From: Deltaproteobacteria bacterium
Lineage (GTDB): Bacteria; Myxococcota; Myxococcia; Myxococcales; JAHFDP01
DNA length: 63,237 nt
Assembly (NCBI GenBank): GCA_023248955.1
Contig: JAHFDP010000014.1
Location: forward strand, 1-63,237
Direction: 5' to 3'
The position numbers and the translations under genes were made by a program. Of this stretch, positions 19,473-29,380 are shown piece by piece. The notes below the pieces were generated by a model. It had not been told where the DNA came from, searched no databases, and saw nothing but the letters and a program-made list of their open reading frames with translations. The first letter of the stretch is position 1; every line of letters begins with the position of its first letter.

Positions 19473-19904
19473 CTACGTGATTCGATCAGCGAGCAGCCGA
19501 ACGTGCCCGGTGCCCGCAGCCTTCCGCGCAAAACGTGCGTCAGCGGTCACGAAGTCGCAGCCAAGAGACTCGGCGAGCGCGAGAGTGCTCGCATCATAGA
19601 AAGACACCGCCAGCTCACGCGAGAGGTCGAACGCGCGCGCGGCCGGTGCATGACCCAGCGGCACAGTCACGAGTCCGAGCTTAAAGAACTGCGCTAGCGC
19701 TTGCCGCGCCACGTCTGGCTCGGGCCGCATACGACCGCACGCAAGGATGTTTCCCACTTCGAAAAAAAAGAGCGGCGGCACATGCAAGCGCCAACGATCG
19801 CCGTGGCCCGAAAGCAGCGCCTTGGCGGCTGGCACGTCGTTCTCGGCAGCGTCCGCCACCGTCCATTTGAAGCCGACCGACGCATCGACGATGAGCTTGA
19901 TCAG
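19473..19904 (-). CDS. vapC: VapC-type PIN toxin with apparent CTG start
   Basis: The reading frame contains a complete PIN domain of 143 residues only if translation begins at CTG 19904 (LIKLIVDASVGFKW). This includes the first catalytic Asp in IVDAS. The C-terminal acidic residues lie in VSFYDASTLALAESLGCDFVTADARFARKA. The first ordinary start, GTG 19859, would remove the catalytic Asp. The CTG sits in a CTGA overlap with the antitoxin stop, exactly where an ATGA overlap would be expected. Confidence 0.7.
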   Translation of the reverse strand: MIKLIVDASVGFKWTVADAAENDVPAAKALLSGHGDRWRLHVPPLFFFEVGNILACGRMRPEPDVARQALAQFFKLGLVTVPLGHAPAARAFDLSRELAVSFYDASTLALAESLGCDFVTADARFARKAAGTGHVRLLADRIT

Positions 19905-20128
19905 AAACGCCGGCCCTTGTCCCGTGCGGCAATCGCCTGTTTTGTGGTGATGGACGGCAACAGCTTGCTCAATCGGTTCAACTCGGAAATCGCCGCTGCG
20001 CTACCGTCCGCGCCAACCAGGCTCGCCTGACGAATGTAGGCGCTGCGGCTAAGACCCTTGTCCCGCGCGACGCGATCAATGCGGCGCAGGTCGGCGTCGG
20101 GAAGAGAAATGAGAACCCGTTTGGCCAT
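19901..20128 (-). CDS. vapB: Ribbon-helix-helix antitoxin (CopG/VapB type)
   Basis: The 75-residue protein opens MAKRVLISLPDADLRRIDRVARDKGLSRSAYIRQASL, a ribbon-helix-helix DNA-binding fold. It continues with a helical toxin-binding tail (AAISELNRLSKLLPSITTKQ). It is coupled to the PIN toxin by a 4-bp overlap. Confidence 0.8.
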   Translation of the reverse strand: MAKRVLISLPDADLRRIDRVARDKGLSRSAYIRQASLVGADGSAAAISELNRLSKLLPSITTKQAIAARDKGRRF

Positions 20129-20135
20129 GAACCAT

Positions 20136-20155
20136 CGTATATCAGTCGTATATAC
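20136..20155 (-). promoter_or_regulatory. Operator-like repeats upstream of the vapB at 20128
   Basis: Two copies of CGTATAT (20136-20142 and 20147-20153) are spaced 11 bp, one helical turn. GTATAT and ATATAC also form an inverted repeat. The site lies 8 bp from the start codon and overlaps the only AT-rich -10-like sequence. Confidence 0.45.
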
Positions 20156-20164
20156 TTATGCAAG

Positions 20165-20797
20165 CTACGGCAACTCGTTCACCGCCGCGCCCTTCGGCGT
20201 CACGAACTTGAATTCCTTGTCGGCAATACCAACGTTCGTTTTCATCTCGCGAAACAGCATCCGGTTCTCGTTGCCCATGGTGTCGAACACGATCGTCGCC
20301 GACACGCGGCCATCGCGTTCCACGGCGAAATAAATTTCTCGAAACTGCGCTGGACCGCGCGGCATCAGCTTCAGCGCGTCGGCGCCCTTCGGAAGATCGC
20401 CACGCTCCGCGACCGCCACGTCGAAATCCTTGGCCAGATTTCCGCGGCCCCACAAAAACGAAAGACCCGCGCCATACGTCTCCGGCGAAAAATGCTTCAT
20501 CACCGTGACCTGGTTGTCCTCGGGCGAATATTGAAACAGCCGCTCGCCCTCGATGACCAATTCCTTCTTCGTCGGTGCTTCGTAAACCCAGCGCATGCGG
20601 CCGGGCTTCTTCACCTGCAGCGTGCCGTGGCTCTGCATCTTCGAGCCCATTGCGGCGCTCGTATATTCCTGATCGAAGCGGCACGTGAAGTCGTTCGTGC
20701 GCTGATAAAACGCCTGCACGCGCTCGGCGATTTTTTGCGCAACATGCGGATCGGCGGCGGCAACGGCGGCACCGATGATTGCGGCGATCATGTTCAT
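20165..20797 (-). CDS. lolA: Outer-membrane lipoprotein carrier protein LolA
   Basis: The 210-residue exported protein has a short signal (MNMIAAIIGAAVAAADP) and the LolA fold: VQAFYQRTNDFTCRFDQEY, then GTLQVKKPGRMRWVYEAPTKKELVIEGERLFQYSPEDNQVTV. The C-terminal half is less conserved. It ferries lipoproteins across the periplasm, a busy task here given the many lipoprotein genes in the window. The start overlaps the trmH stop by 4 bp. Confidence 0.88.
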   Translation of the reverse strand: MNMIAAIIGAAVAAADPHVAQKIAERVQAFYQRTNDFTCRFDQEYTSAAMGSKMQSHGTLQVKKPGRMRWVYEAPTKKELVIEGERLFQYSPEDNQVTVMKHFSPETYGAGLSFLWGRGNLAKDFDVAVAERGDLPKGADALKLMPRGPAQFREIYFAVERDGRVSATIVFDTMGNENRMLFREMKTNVGIADKEFKFVTPKGAAVNELP

Positions 20798-21519
20798 TCG
20801 ACGCTCTTGCGGCGCGGCTTATTCTCCAACGCTTCACCGATGCGCTTACTCTGCGCGTTGGCTAGTCGGTAGTAGCGCCGCTGCATGGCGCGCCGGTTGG
20901 CGAGCGAAAGGTCGCCGGTCTTCCCCAAAAACGCACGCCGCGCGCGCACGGCATGGTCCAGCGCGATTCCAGCCGCCACGGAGACGTTGAGCGATTTGGT
21001 AAATCCGAGCATGTCGATGCGAAACGATCCGTCACAGGCGCCGAGCGCTTCGGGCGAAACGCCGCGGTGCTCGTTGCCGAAAATGAGCGCCAGCGGCTTG
21101 TCTCCTGGAATTTCGGCGACTTCGATCGCCGCCGGATCGAGCGTTCCCGCCAGCACGCGATAACCCGCATCCCGCAACGTTTCCGCGCAGGCCCTGAAAT
21201 CCGCGTGGGTCACCACCTCGAGCCACTTATGCGCATCCTGCGTAATTTTTCGGTGCGGTCGCCACGGCGAACCCGGCTCGGGAATGATGTGCATCGCGCA
21301 AAGCCCCAGCGCCTCCGCCGTGCGCGCCACCGCGGCCAGGTTGTGCGGATCGTGAACCTGCTCGAGCACCGCCGTTACGCTCGAGAGCCGCGCTTCAATC
21401 ACCCCGTTGATGCGCACCTTGCGCGCATCGGTGAGCAGACGGCCATAGAGCTCGTCGATGGACGCCTTGCCAGTGGTCGTTTTTTCGTTGGAGCGAGCGG
21501 ATTTTCGAGAGCGGGGCAT
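20794..21519 (-). CDS. trmH: tRNA (guanosine-2'-O-)-methyltransferase TrmH (SpoU family)
   Basis: The 241-residue knotted methyltransferase has the three SpoU motifs: motif 1 VHDPHNLAAVARTAEALG, motif 2 PLALIFGNEHRGVS and motif 3 LGFTKSLNVSVAAGIAL. The C-terminal RRYYRLANAQSKRIGEAL is typical of TrmH, which methylates G18 of tRNA. It lies 16 bp downstream of obgE and is coupled to lolA. Confidence 0.9.
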   Translation of the reverse strand: MPRSRKSARSNEKTTTGKASIDELYGRLLTDARKVRINGVIEARLSSVTAVLEQVHDPHNLAAVARTAEALGLCAMHIIPEPGSPWRPHRKITQDAHKWLEVVTHADFRACAETLRDAGYRVLAGTLDPAAIEVAEIPGDKPLALIFGNEHRGVSPEALGACDGSFRIDMLGFTKSLNVSVAAGIALDHAVRARRAFLGKTGDLSLANRRAMQRRYYRLANAQSKRIGEALENKPRRKSVE

Positions 21520-21535
21520 GCGTGAAACAGAAGTA

Positions 21536-22639
<1,104 letters not shown>

Positions 22640-22909
22640 TTACGCGGAAGTCCGCTCGTTGGGCAAAACGCTAACTTCGACGCGGTCGTTGCGGCGGCGC
22701 TGGTACGCGACCTTACCCTCGGCGATCGCAAAAATCGTGAAGTCTCGTCCCATGTCGACATTCTTTCCCGGGTGCACGCGCGTGCCGACCTGCCGCACGA
22801 GAATGTTTCCCGGCACCACGGCCTGCCCGGCGAAAACCTTGACGCCGCGGAATTGCGGATTGGAATCGCGACCGTTGCGGGACGAGCCCTGACCTTTTTT
22901 GTGCGCCAT
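22640..22909 (-). CDS. rpmA: 50S ribosomal protein L27
   Basis: The 89-residue protein starts [22 protein letters not shown] and contains [33 protein letters not shown], the hallmark L27 sequence. It binds near the peptidyl-transferase centre. It begins 3 bp after the rplU stop. Confidence 0.97.
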   Translation of the reverse strand: MAHKKGQGSSRNGRDSNPQFRGVKVFAGQAVVPGNILVRQVGTRVHPGKNVDMGRDFTIFAIAEGKVAYQRRRNDRVEVSVLPNERTSA

Positions 22910-22912
22910 GGC

Positions 22913-23224
22913 TTACGCTCCCTTCACCGACGTAATCTTCACTTCCGTGTAGTGCTGGCGATGGCCACGGATGCGGTCCCAGCCCTCTTCCTGCGTGCGG
23001 AAGTAGTAAACCTTGGGGTGCTTGTCCTGACGAACGATCTCGCCAGCCACCACCGCTCCCGCGAGGGTGGGCTTGCCGACTTTGACCTCGGAGCCGCTGC
23101 CGACCATGAGCACATCGTCGAACGTGACGGACGAGCCGACTTCGCCCTCGAGCTTCGAGATTTTGAGAAGGTCGCCCTCTTTGACCCGGAACTGCTTGCC
23201 ACCCATTCGCATGACCGCGTACAT
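22913..23224 (-). CDS. rplU: 50S ribosomal protein L21
   Basis: The 103-residue protein ([45 protein letters not shown]) is a full-length L21 that binds 23S rRNA. It heads the rplU-rpmA-obgE-trmH-lolA gene string. Confidence 0.96.
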   Translation of the reverse strand: MYAVMRMGGKQFRVKEGDLLKISKLEGEVGSSVTFDDVLMVGSGSEVKVGKPTLAGAVVAGEIVRQDKHPKVYYFRTQEEGWDRIRGHRQHYTEVKITSVKGA

Positions 23225-23303
23225 CGTCGACTCCTTGACACGCGCGGACCGGCCAAAAGGCGGAGAGCCGCGGAACTAAGCCCGGAGAATCGGGAATCCA
23301 GGG

Positions 23304-23333
23304 GTTTTAGTCGGCCACAGAGCGGGATGTCAA
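23304..23333 (-). promoter_or_regulatory. Predicted promoter of the rplU operon
   Basis: On the minus strand a perfect TTGACA (23328-23333) is followed after 18 bp by TAAAAC (23304-23309, four of six for -10). A GC-rich leader of about 70 nt precedes rplU. The -35 overlaps the stop codon of the upstream fibre gene. Confidence 0.5.
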
Positions 23334-26300
23334 TAGCGGATCAGGTAGTTGAGCGTGGTGAAGGGCATCATGGTGTTGTGGGCGGTGCCACCTCCGTTAG
23401 TGTTAACAGTTATCCCGGTGAAGTTCGAATTGGTATTTGTGCTTCCGCCTCCGCTAATAACCGCGTTAAACGAACCAGACCCATAGATGTTTAGCAGGGC
23501 CATTCCGTGAGAATGTCCCGGATCGGTAACGCCGTGGTTGTGGCTGGGCATTTCGCCGATGATTAGCGTGTGCGTCTCCTCGCCGCTCGTTGTCGCCAAA
23601 TTATGTTGGGTGTGGCCTGTCGCGGTACCATTTCCCGAACCGATCGCGGTGCGACCGCGTAGGTCTGGCAAGTTAAACGTCGTGCTGCCGTCGCCAGCGC
23701 CGTAGTTCGTCGAAATCACTGCGAAGAGCGCCGCGTACGTCCCCGTCCCCGCCCGCGCCACCGCTGAACCATCGCACACCAACCAGCCAGCCGGTGCCGT
23801 CGACCCGGCATACGTGATCACCGTTCCAACGGGCGTCGGGTCCGAGGCAAGCGCCCACTGCGTGCCGTCGTATCTCATGATTTGCCCGGCTGTCGTCGGC
23901 GTCGGTACGGCCTTTCCTTGAAGTTTCCCGACCGTGGTCGCGCCATAGGCGCCGGTGACGTCGCCTGCGGCGTTGGGAAGGTCTCCACTCAATATCGCCG
24001 AGCTGGTCCAAACCGCGCCGTCGCTGCGCAAGTATTTCCCCGCGCTTCCCGCGGACGATAATCCGGTCCCGCCCTTTCCAACCGGAACGAAAAGCGGCGT
24101 CGGCTCCCATCGCGTGGTCGTGCCGTTGTACTGAAGAACCTCCCCATCGACGGAGCCTGCGTTCGAAACGGGTTGTCCCTGGATGGCGGTGACGGTGAGC
24201 GTGCCATTACCGGCCAGGGAGGCATCGCCGGAAATGGTGCGCGGCTGGGGATCTCCACCTGTGTTGCCGATAAGAACGTCCCCCGAGCCCATTCCAAGCG
24301 AGGTGACAGGCCCGGTGCCTTCACCAATGAGAACACCATGCAGACCAAGTGACACCGCTCCAGTCCCGCCATTCGCGACCGGGACGATGCCCAGCGAGAC
24401 GGTCGGCGTTGTTCCAGCGCTCACGATGACCGGAGCGGTCCCGAAGACAGAAGTGACCGGCGGGGTGCCGTTTGAGGCTGCGGTAAGCCTCCCCTTGGCG
24501 TCGACTGTGATGCTTGAATTGGTGTAGCTCGCGGCCGTTACGCCGCTCGCGGCCAGTGTCAGCGCACCGGTTTTCGCAAGCGTCGCGTCGCCGCCCACGG
24601 TCTGCGGTAACGGATCTGCGCCTGTCGATCCGACGAGGAGCTGGCCGTCAGTCATGGCCCCGGCGGGCGCAATCGCGCTAGCACCTTCGCCGAACAGAAC
24701 TCTGTGCGCTGCGAGCGTGGTCGCGCCGGTTCCGCCGTTCGCCACCGGAACGCTCGTCACCCAAATCGGCGATCCCGCGCCGCCGCTAGTCAACACCTGT
24801 CCCGCGGTTCCCGCGGCGCTGAATGCATAAGCGGAACCCGTGCCATACGAGAGGCCGCCATTTGTTGGCGCGGCATTGGTGTTGGTTCCGCCGTTGGCGA
24901 TTGGGATCGTGCCCGACAACGAGACCGTCGGCGTCTGGCCAGCGGACACGCTAATCGGCGCACTTCCCGAGACGGCGGTCACCGGCGCCGTTCCGTTCGA
25001 CCCCGAAGTCACCCGCCCCTTCGCGTCCACCGTGACCGTCGCGTTGGTGTAGCTCGCCGCAACCACGCCGGACGCAGCCAACGTCAGCGTACCCGTCTTC
25101 GAGAGCGTCGCGTCGCCGCCCACGGTCTGCGGGGACGGATCGGCGCCCGTCGCGCCTACAAGGATCTGCCCATCCGTCAGTGCGGCCGTCGGAACGAGCG
25201 GATTGGTTCCTTCTCCGAGCAGAACTCCATGCGCCGTGAGCGTGCTCGCACCCGTCCCGCCATTCGCCACCGGCACCTTGCCGGTCACCGACACGATCGG
25301 ATTTTGACCGGGCGTGATGGAGATGTTCGCGCTGCCGCTCACCGTCTGGACCGCGCTGCTCGTCGGTTCCCAGTCGTGGTTGACGTCGTTGTAGGCCAGC
25401 ACCTGGCCATTTGTCGGCGCCGTGCTCGCGACACCGCTTCCCTGGAGCGCCACCACTTTCACGCTTCCATAACCGCCGGTCACATCGCCCGATATATTCG
25501 GTAGATCGCCGCTGGCGATGGCGCCCGCACTCCAACCGCTGCCAGCACCGTTGCCTCGTAAGAACTGCGTGCTGGTCGGCACGGTGGTGATGCCCGTGCC
25601 GCCGTTGGCGATGGGCACTGTTCCGGAGAGCGAAATCGACGGATTCTGGCCGCCGCTCGAGGTGAGAACGCCTGTGGCGAAGACCGAGAGCACGCCCGTG
25701 TTGTTCAGCGTCGCCGAACTTCCGAGCGCAATCGCACCGCCGCCGGTGAGGCCGGTTCCGGCGGTTACCGTGACACCGCTGTTGGCGAGCATGGCGTTGG
25801 TGACACCGCCATTCGCGATGCCGATCGTTCCGACTCCCGTGATGGTTCCGCCGGAGAGTCCGTTGTTGGCGGTGACGCTCGTGACTGTGCCGCCGGCGTT
25901 GTTGTCCGCGCCGGGCAGCCATTTTCCGCTCACCACATCAAACTTCAGCACTTGGCCATTGGTCGGCGCCGTCGAGGACACACCGGTTCCTTGAATCGCC
26001 ACCACCTTCGCCGCGCCATACGCGCCCGAGAGATCGCCACCTTCTGCGCCAACCGCGAGCGTCGTCGTTCCACCGAGCGAAACCGCGCCGCCGCCGGTGA
26101 GACCCGCACCCGCATTTACGGTCACACCGCTGTTCGCCAACATCGTGTTCGTGACACCGCCATTTGCGATGCCGATCGTTCCGATTCCCGTGATGGTTCC
26201 GCCAGAGAGGCCGTTGTTGGCGGTAACGCTGGTGACCGTGCCTCCGGCATTGTTGTCCGCGCCGGGCAGCCATTTTCCGCTCGCCGAATCGAATTTCAGC

Positions 26301-27907
26301 ACCTGGCCGTTGGTAGGCGCGGCAGCAGAAATCGGAATATTTTGAATAGCTACCACCTTCGCCGCGCCATACGCGCCCGAGAGATCGCCACCTTCTGCGC
26401 CAACCGCGAGCGTCGTCGTTCCACCGAGCGCGACCGGGCCGCCACCCGTGAGGCCTGCCCCCGCGATCACCGTAAGGCCGCTGTTCGCGAGCATCGCATT
26501 GGTCACCGCGCTCGGGACCCAGCTCGACGTAGCGGTATCAAAACGAAGCGACTGATCAGCGGTGGGCGCCGTTGCCGAGACGGGCATGCCTTGGATTCCA
26601 GAAACCGTCGACGCCGCGTACGTTCCCGTCACGTCGCCCAAGTGCGTCGGCAGATCGCTCCGCTGGATGGCCGCGCTGGTCCAGGCCGCGCCGTTGCTGC
26701 GCAGGACGTTCCCGGCGTTGCCGCTGGTGGTAATTCCGGTACCGCCGCTTCCGACAGGCACGGTGCCCGAGAGTGAAATCGACGGATTTTGGCCGCCGCT
26801 CGAGGTAAGAACGCCTGTTGCGCCGACCGTAAGCACGCCGGTGTTGCTGAGTGTCGTCGTCCCACCGAATGCAACTGCGCCGCCTCCCGTGAGTCCCGCT
26901 CCCGCATTCACGGTCACACCGCTGTTCGCGAGCATCGTGTTGGTGATGCTCCCTCCAGTGATGTTGTTGCTGACGCTGCTGGGCACCCACTCGCTGTGCG
27001 CGGCGTCGAACGCGAGCACCTGCCCCGCTCCGATGGGGCCGGCGGCGATCGGTTTTCCGAGGATTCCGCCCACGTTTGCCGCCGCGCCCGCGCCGCCGGT
27101 GACGTCACCGGTGAGTGGCGAAATGGAAAGGTGCAGCGTGCTGCCGAGCGTGGCGGTGGCGTCGCCGGAAAGTCCATTGCCGTAGGCCATGGTGAGTGAC
27201 GGATTGGCCAACAGATCGTTTGTAATACCGCCCGGCGCGACGGCAACCGTGCCGCTCCCGGTGATGGTGCCACCGGAAAGTCCCTTGCCCGCGGTGATGC
27301 TGGTGACCGTACCGCCCGACGTCAGATCGGCCGCGCAATTCCAAGCCGCGCCGTCCCATTTGAGGAGTTGTCCGGTGGTGCAGGTCGAGCGCAACGCTAT
27401 CGTTTGTTTGGAATCGATCTCGATGCCGCTGCCCGCCGTGTAGAGCGCGGTAATCGATTTGCCGCCGACGGTGATGCTGGTGGCATTGACCGTGCCGCCG
27501 ACCACGTTCACTGCTTCGCCAGCGCGCACCGCGTAGGGCACCGATCCGACGTGCTGCCTCGGGACCAGCGGAACGTCGCTGCCGATCTGCACTTCGAGGT
27601 AGCGCTCGCTCCCGTCGAGTACACCAGCCGCAATCGCCACGCCGCCCGGCGCGGACGCGTCGCCCAAAAACGTCTCGTAGAAGCCGTCCGTCAGGCCGAT
27701 GTTTTTGGTCTCGCTCCAGAGCTCTTTGCCGTTGGTTTCGGAATCGAAAAGTCGAAACGTGATCGGTTGCACGCCGACCACTGGCTTGCCGTCGGAGGTG
27801 AGCAGCCGCCCTTGGTAGCCAAGCTTTTGCGGCACTTGGGCACGCGCCACGGAAGCGGCCAGGAGCAAAACCAGCGCGTATTTCAAACGATCGTGTTTGC
27901 AATACAT
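23330..27907 (-). CDS. Giant exported fibre-like protein with C-terminal phage tail-collar domain
   Basis: The 1525-residue protein starts at ATG 27907 after a strong AAGGAG site. It has a signal peptide (LKYALVLLLAASVARAQ) and an N-terminal domain of about 110 residues (KLGYQGRLLTSDGKPVVGVQPITFRLFD). Beyond that lie some 1200 residues of Gly/Thr/Val-rich beta repeats with recurring phrases such as GLSGGTITG, NGGVTNTMLANSGVTV, GGDLSGAYGAAKVVAIQ and VPVANGGTGATTL. From about 1360 a tail-collar domain follows (PVGTVITYAGSTAPAGWLVCDG, TFNLPDLRGRTAIGSG, GEMPSHNHGVTDPGHSHG, ending MMPFTTLNYLIRY). The fold is that of a trimeric fibre, but no other phage genes are nearby. It is probably a cell-surface fibre. 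Confidence 0.8.
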   Translation of the reverse strand: MYCKHDRLKYALVLLLAASVARAQVPQKLGYQGRLLTSDGKPVVGVQPITFRLFDSETNGKELWSETKNIGLTDGFYETFLGDASAPGGVAIAAGVLDGSERYLEVQIGSDVPLVPRQHVGSVPYAVRAGEAVNVVGGTVNATSITVGGKSITALYTAGSGIEIDSKQTIALRSTCTTGQLLKWDGAAWNCAADLTSGGTVTSITAGKGLSGGTITGSGTVAVAPGGITNDLLANPSLTMAYGNGLSGDATATLGSTLHLSISPLTGDVTGGAGAAANVGGILGKPIAAGPIGAGQVLAFDAAHSEWVPSSVSNNITGGSITNTMLANSGVTVNAGAGLTGGGAVAFGGTTTLSNTGVLTVGATGVLTSSGGQNPSISLSGTVPVGSGGTGITTSGNAGNVLRSNGAAWTSAAIQRSDLPTHLGDVTGTYAASTVSGIQGMPVSATAPTADQSLRFDTATSSWVPSAVTNAMLANSGLTVIAGAGLTGGGPVALGGTTTLAVGAEGGDLSGAYGAAKVVAIQNIPISAAAPTNGQVLKFDSASGKWLPGADNNAGGTVTSVTANNGLSGGTITGIGTIGIANGGVTNTMLANSGVTVNAGAGLTGGGAVSLGGTTTLAVGAEGGDLSGAYGAAKVVAIQGTGVSSTAPTNGQVLKFDVVSGKWLPGADNNAGGTVTSVTANNGLSGGTITGVGTIGIANGGVTNAMLANSGVTVTAGTGLTGGGAIALGSSATLNNTGVLSVFATGVLTSSGGQNPSISLSGTVPIANGGTGITTVPTSTQFLRGNGAGSGWSAGAIASGDLPNISGDVTGGYGSVKVVALQGSGVASTAPTNGQVLAYNDVNHDWEPTSSAVQTVSGSANISITPGQNPIVSVTGKVPVANGGTGASTLTAHGVLLGEGTNPLVPTAALTDGQILVGATGADPSPQTVGGDATLSKTGTLTLAASGVVAASYTNATVTVDAKGRVTSGSNGTAPVTAVSGSAPISVSAGQTPTVSLSGTIPIANGGTNTNAAPTNGGLSYGTGSAYAFSAAGTAGQVLTSGGAGSPIWVTSVPVANGGTGATTLAAHRVLFGEGASAIAPAGAMTDGQLLVGSTGADPLPQTVGGDATLAKTGALTLAASGVTAASYTNSSITVDAKGRLTAASNGTPPVTSVFGTAPVIVSAGTTPTVSLGIVPVANGGTGAVSLGLHGVLIGEGTGPVTSLGMGSGDVLIGNTGGDPQPRTISGDASLAGNGTLTVTAIQGQPVSNAGSVDGEVLQYNGTTTRWEPTPLFVPVGKGGTGLSSAGSAGKYLRSDGAVWTSSAILSGDLPNAAGDVTGAYGATTVGKLQGKAVPTPTTAGQIMRYDGTQWALASDPTPVGTVITYAGSTAPAGWLVCDGSAVARAGTGTYAALFAVISTNYGAGDGSTTFNLPDLRGRTAIGSGNGTATGHTQHNLATTSGEETHTLIIGEMPSHNHGVTDPGHSHGMALLNIYGSGSFNAVISGGGSTNTNSNFTGITVNTNGGGTAHNTMMPFTTLNYLIRY
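25817..26518 (-). repeat. Tandem 351-bp module duplication within the fibre gene
   Basis: Two near-identical units, 25817-26167 and 26168-26518, are offset by exactly 351 bp (117 codons). Landmarks recurring at this spacing include ACCACCTTCG (26001 and 26352) and GATGCCGATCGTTCCGA (25817 and 26168). Both encode GGDLSGAYGAAKVVAIQ and NNGLSGGTITG modules, so the fibre shaft has lengthened by in-frame duplication. Confidence 0.8.
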
Positions 27908-27953
27908 ACGATCTCCTTATTCTTAAAGCCCCTCACGCGCACCCCCACCCTGA

Positions 27954-27976
27954 CCCTCCCCCCTCAAGGGGGAGGG
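27954..27976. repeat. G/C-rich palindrome (REP-like) between two surface-protein genes
   Basis: CCCTCCCCC (27954-27962) and GGGGGAGGG (27968-27976) form a perfect 9-bp stem around CTCAA. The upstream context CCCCCACCCTGA is shared with the copy in gatA at 42895. A short AT-rich tandem stretch (variants of AAATATTGGGG) follows, also as in the gatA copy. Confidence 0.75.
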
Positions 27977-28024
27977 AAGTATTGGGGAGCGAAATATTGG
28001 GGTTTGAAATATTCGGCTTTGTCA

Positions 28025-29380
28025 TCACGGTGGCCTCGTCGCGTTCAATCCGCCGATGTTTCGAAATCTGCCGTTCGTCTGCTCCGTGCCGCCATCCGCG
28101 TTGGGCGGCGTCGATTCGCCGAGCACACCGATGTTGGTGAAGACCGCGCTGGTCTGCACTTTGTCGCCGTAGGAGCTGCCGGCGGCCAGCGCGCGGAAGA
28201 CGTTGCCCTGCTCGGGCAAGAGCGGGTTGCCCACGGTCACCGCGCCACCGTGGCCGTCGGTGCAGAAGTAGCCGGTACAGGTCCAATCGCAACCGCTGCC
28301 CACGCCGCCGTCGAGATCGAAATGCGCCGGTGCGCACGGTCCGCGGCCGCATTGGCCGAGCTCGCAACGCGGGTTGGCGAAAGCGGGTCTGGGGCAGGCA
28401 TGGCCACAGGCCCCGCAATTGTCCGGATCGTTTTGCAAATCGGGCACGCCGCCGTCCGCGCTCTTACAGGCGTGGCAGAGACCGTTGACGCACGCGTCGC
28501 CACTGGGGCACTGCGCGTCGTTCGTGCAAGCCGAGCAGACACCGGCGAGGCAGATCTGACCGGGGTTGCATTGATCGGCCGTGGCGCATGGCGCGCAGGT
28601 GCCGTTCACGCAAGCCAGGCCAGCGGCGCAGTCGCTGTTGGTGCCGCAGTGTTTGCCACTACCGCAGCCGGGGCAGAGCGTACCGCCGCAGTCGACATCC
28701 GTCTCGCCTTGGTTTTGGGTCTTGTCGGAGCAACTCCAGGGAACGCAGCGGTTGCCGAAGCAGTCGTTGCCTGTGGCGCAGGTTCCGCAGTCGCGGGTGC
28801 CACCACAGCCGTCGGCGATCGAGCCGCACTGCGCGCCCGCCGCCGAGCAGGCGATGCGGATGCAAGCGCAGTGCGACTGATCGCACGATTCGCTGGAGGC
28901 GCATGTTCGTCCGCATGCACCGCAGTTGAGCGCGTCGGAATGCGTGTCGGTGCAGCGCCCACCGCAGTAGGTCTGCCCCGCGGCGCAGTTGGCGGAGCCG
29001 CGGCCAGAGAGCGAGACGCGCGCTTCAGGCGTGTTGTCGGCGTTGCTGACGATGGCGAGCGATGCGCCGTCCGCACCCTCGGTGACGGGCTTATAGGTGA
29101 TTAAGAGATGCACGCTGGCGCCGGCGGCGAGCGTCTTCGGAACGTTGCTGCTGTGAAAAACGCTGCGTGTGTCGCCGAGAATGTTGGCGTTGGAGATGAT
29201 CAGCGTCAGCCGGCCCTGGTTGGTTACGACGAGCTCGCTGTTGGTCACGCTGCCGAGCGCTTGCGTCCCGAAATCGACCGCCAAGGGAGAGAAGGCAATG
29301 ACCGCGTGGGCGGTGCGGGTCGAGGTGGTGTCGGGGCAACCGGTGGTTACGAAAAGGATAATGAGGAGAGTACGCCGCAC
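28025..29380 (-). CDS. Cys-rich surface lipoprotein with Ig-like N-terminal domain
   Basis: The 451-residue protein begins MRRTLLIILFVTTGCPD, a lipoprotein signal with Cys15 lipidated. Residues of about 25-130 form an Ig-like domain of the ASPM/SPD-2/Hydin or choice-of-anchor kind (FSPLAVDFGTQALGSVTNSELVVTNQG...LSGRG). The remainder is a string of Cys knots (CGGRCTDTHSDALNCGACGRTC, DCAAGLACVNGTCAPC, QCPSGDACVNGLC) typical of myxobacterial secreted proteins. It was probably made with the neighbouring fibre gene, 117 bp downstream. The ligand is unknown. Confidence 0.75.
   Translation of the reverse strand: MRRTLLIILFVTTGCPDTTSTRTAHAVIAFSPLAVDFGTQALGSVTNSELVVTNQGRLTLIISNANILGDTRSVFHSSNVPKTLAAGASVHLLITYKPVTEGADGASLAIVSNADNTPEARVSLSGRGSANCAAGQTYCGGRCTDTHSDALNCGACGRTCASSESCDQSHCACIRIACSAAGAQCGSIADGCGGTRDCGTCATGNDCFGNRCVPWSCSDKTQNQGETDVDCGGTLCPGCGSGKHCGTNSDCAAGLACVNGTCAPCATADQCNPGQICLAGVCSACTNDAQCPSGDACVNGLCHACKSADGGVPDLQNDPDNCGACGHACPRPAFANPRCELGQCGRGPCAPAHFDLDGGVGSGCDWTCTGYFCTDGHGGAVTVGNPLLPEQGNVFRALAAGSSYGDKVQTSAVFTNIGVLGESTPPNADGGTEQTNGRFRNIGGLNATRPP

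Noticed and set aside
23330-27907. Prophage or tailocin region around the tail-collar protein
   Set aside because: The protein has a secretion signal. Its neighbours are rplU and a Cys-rich lipoprotein, and no structural, lysis or integrase genes are present.
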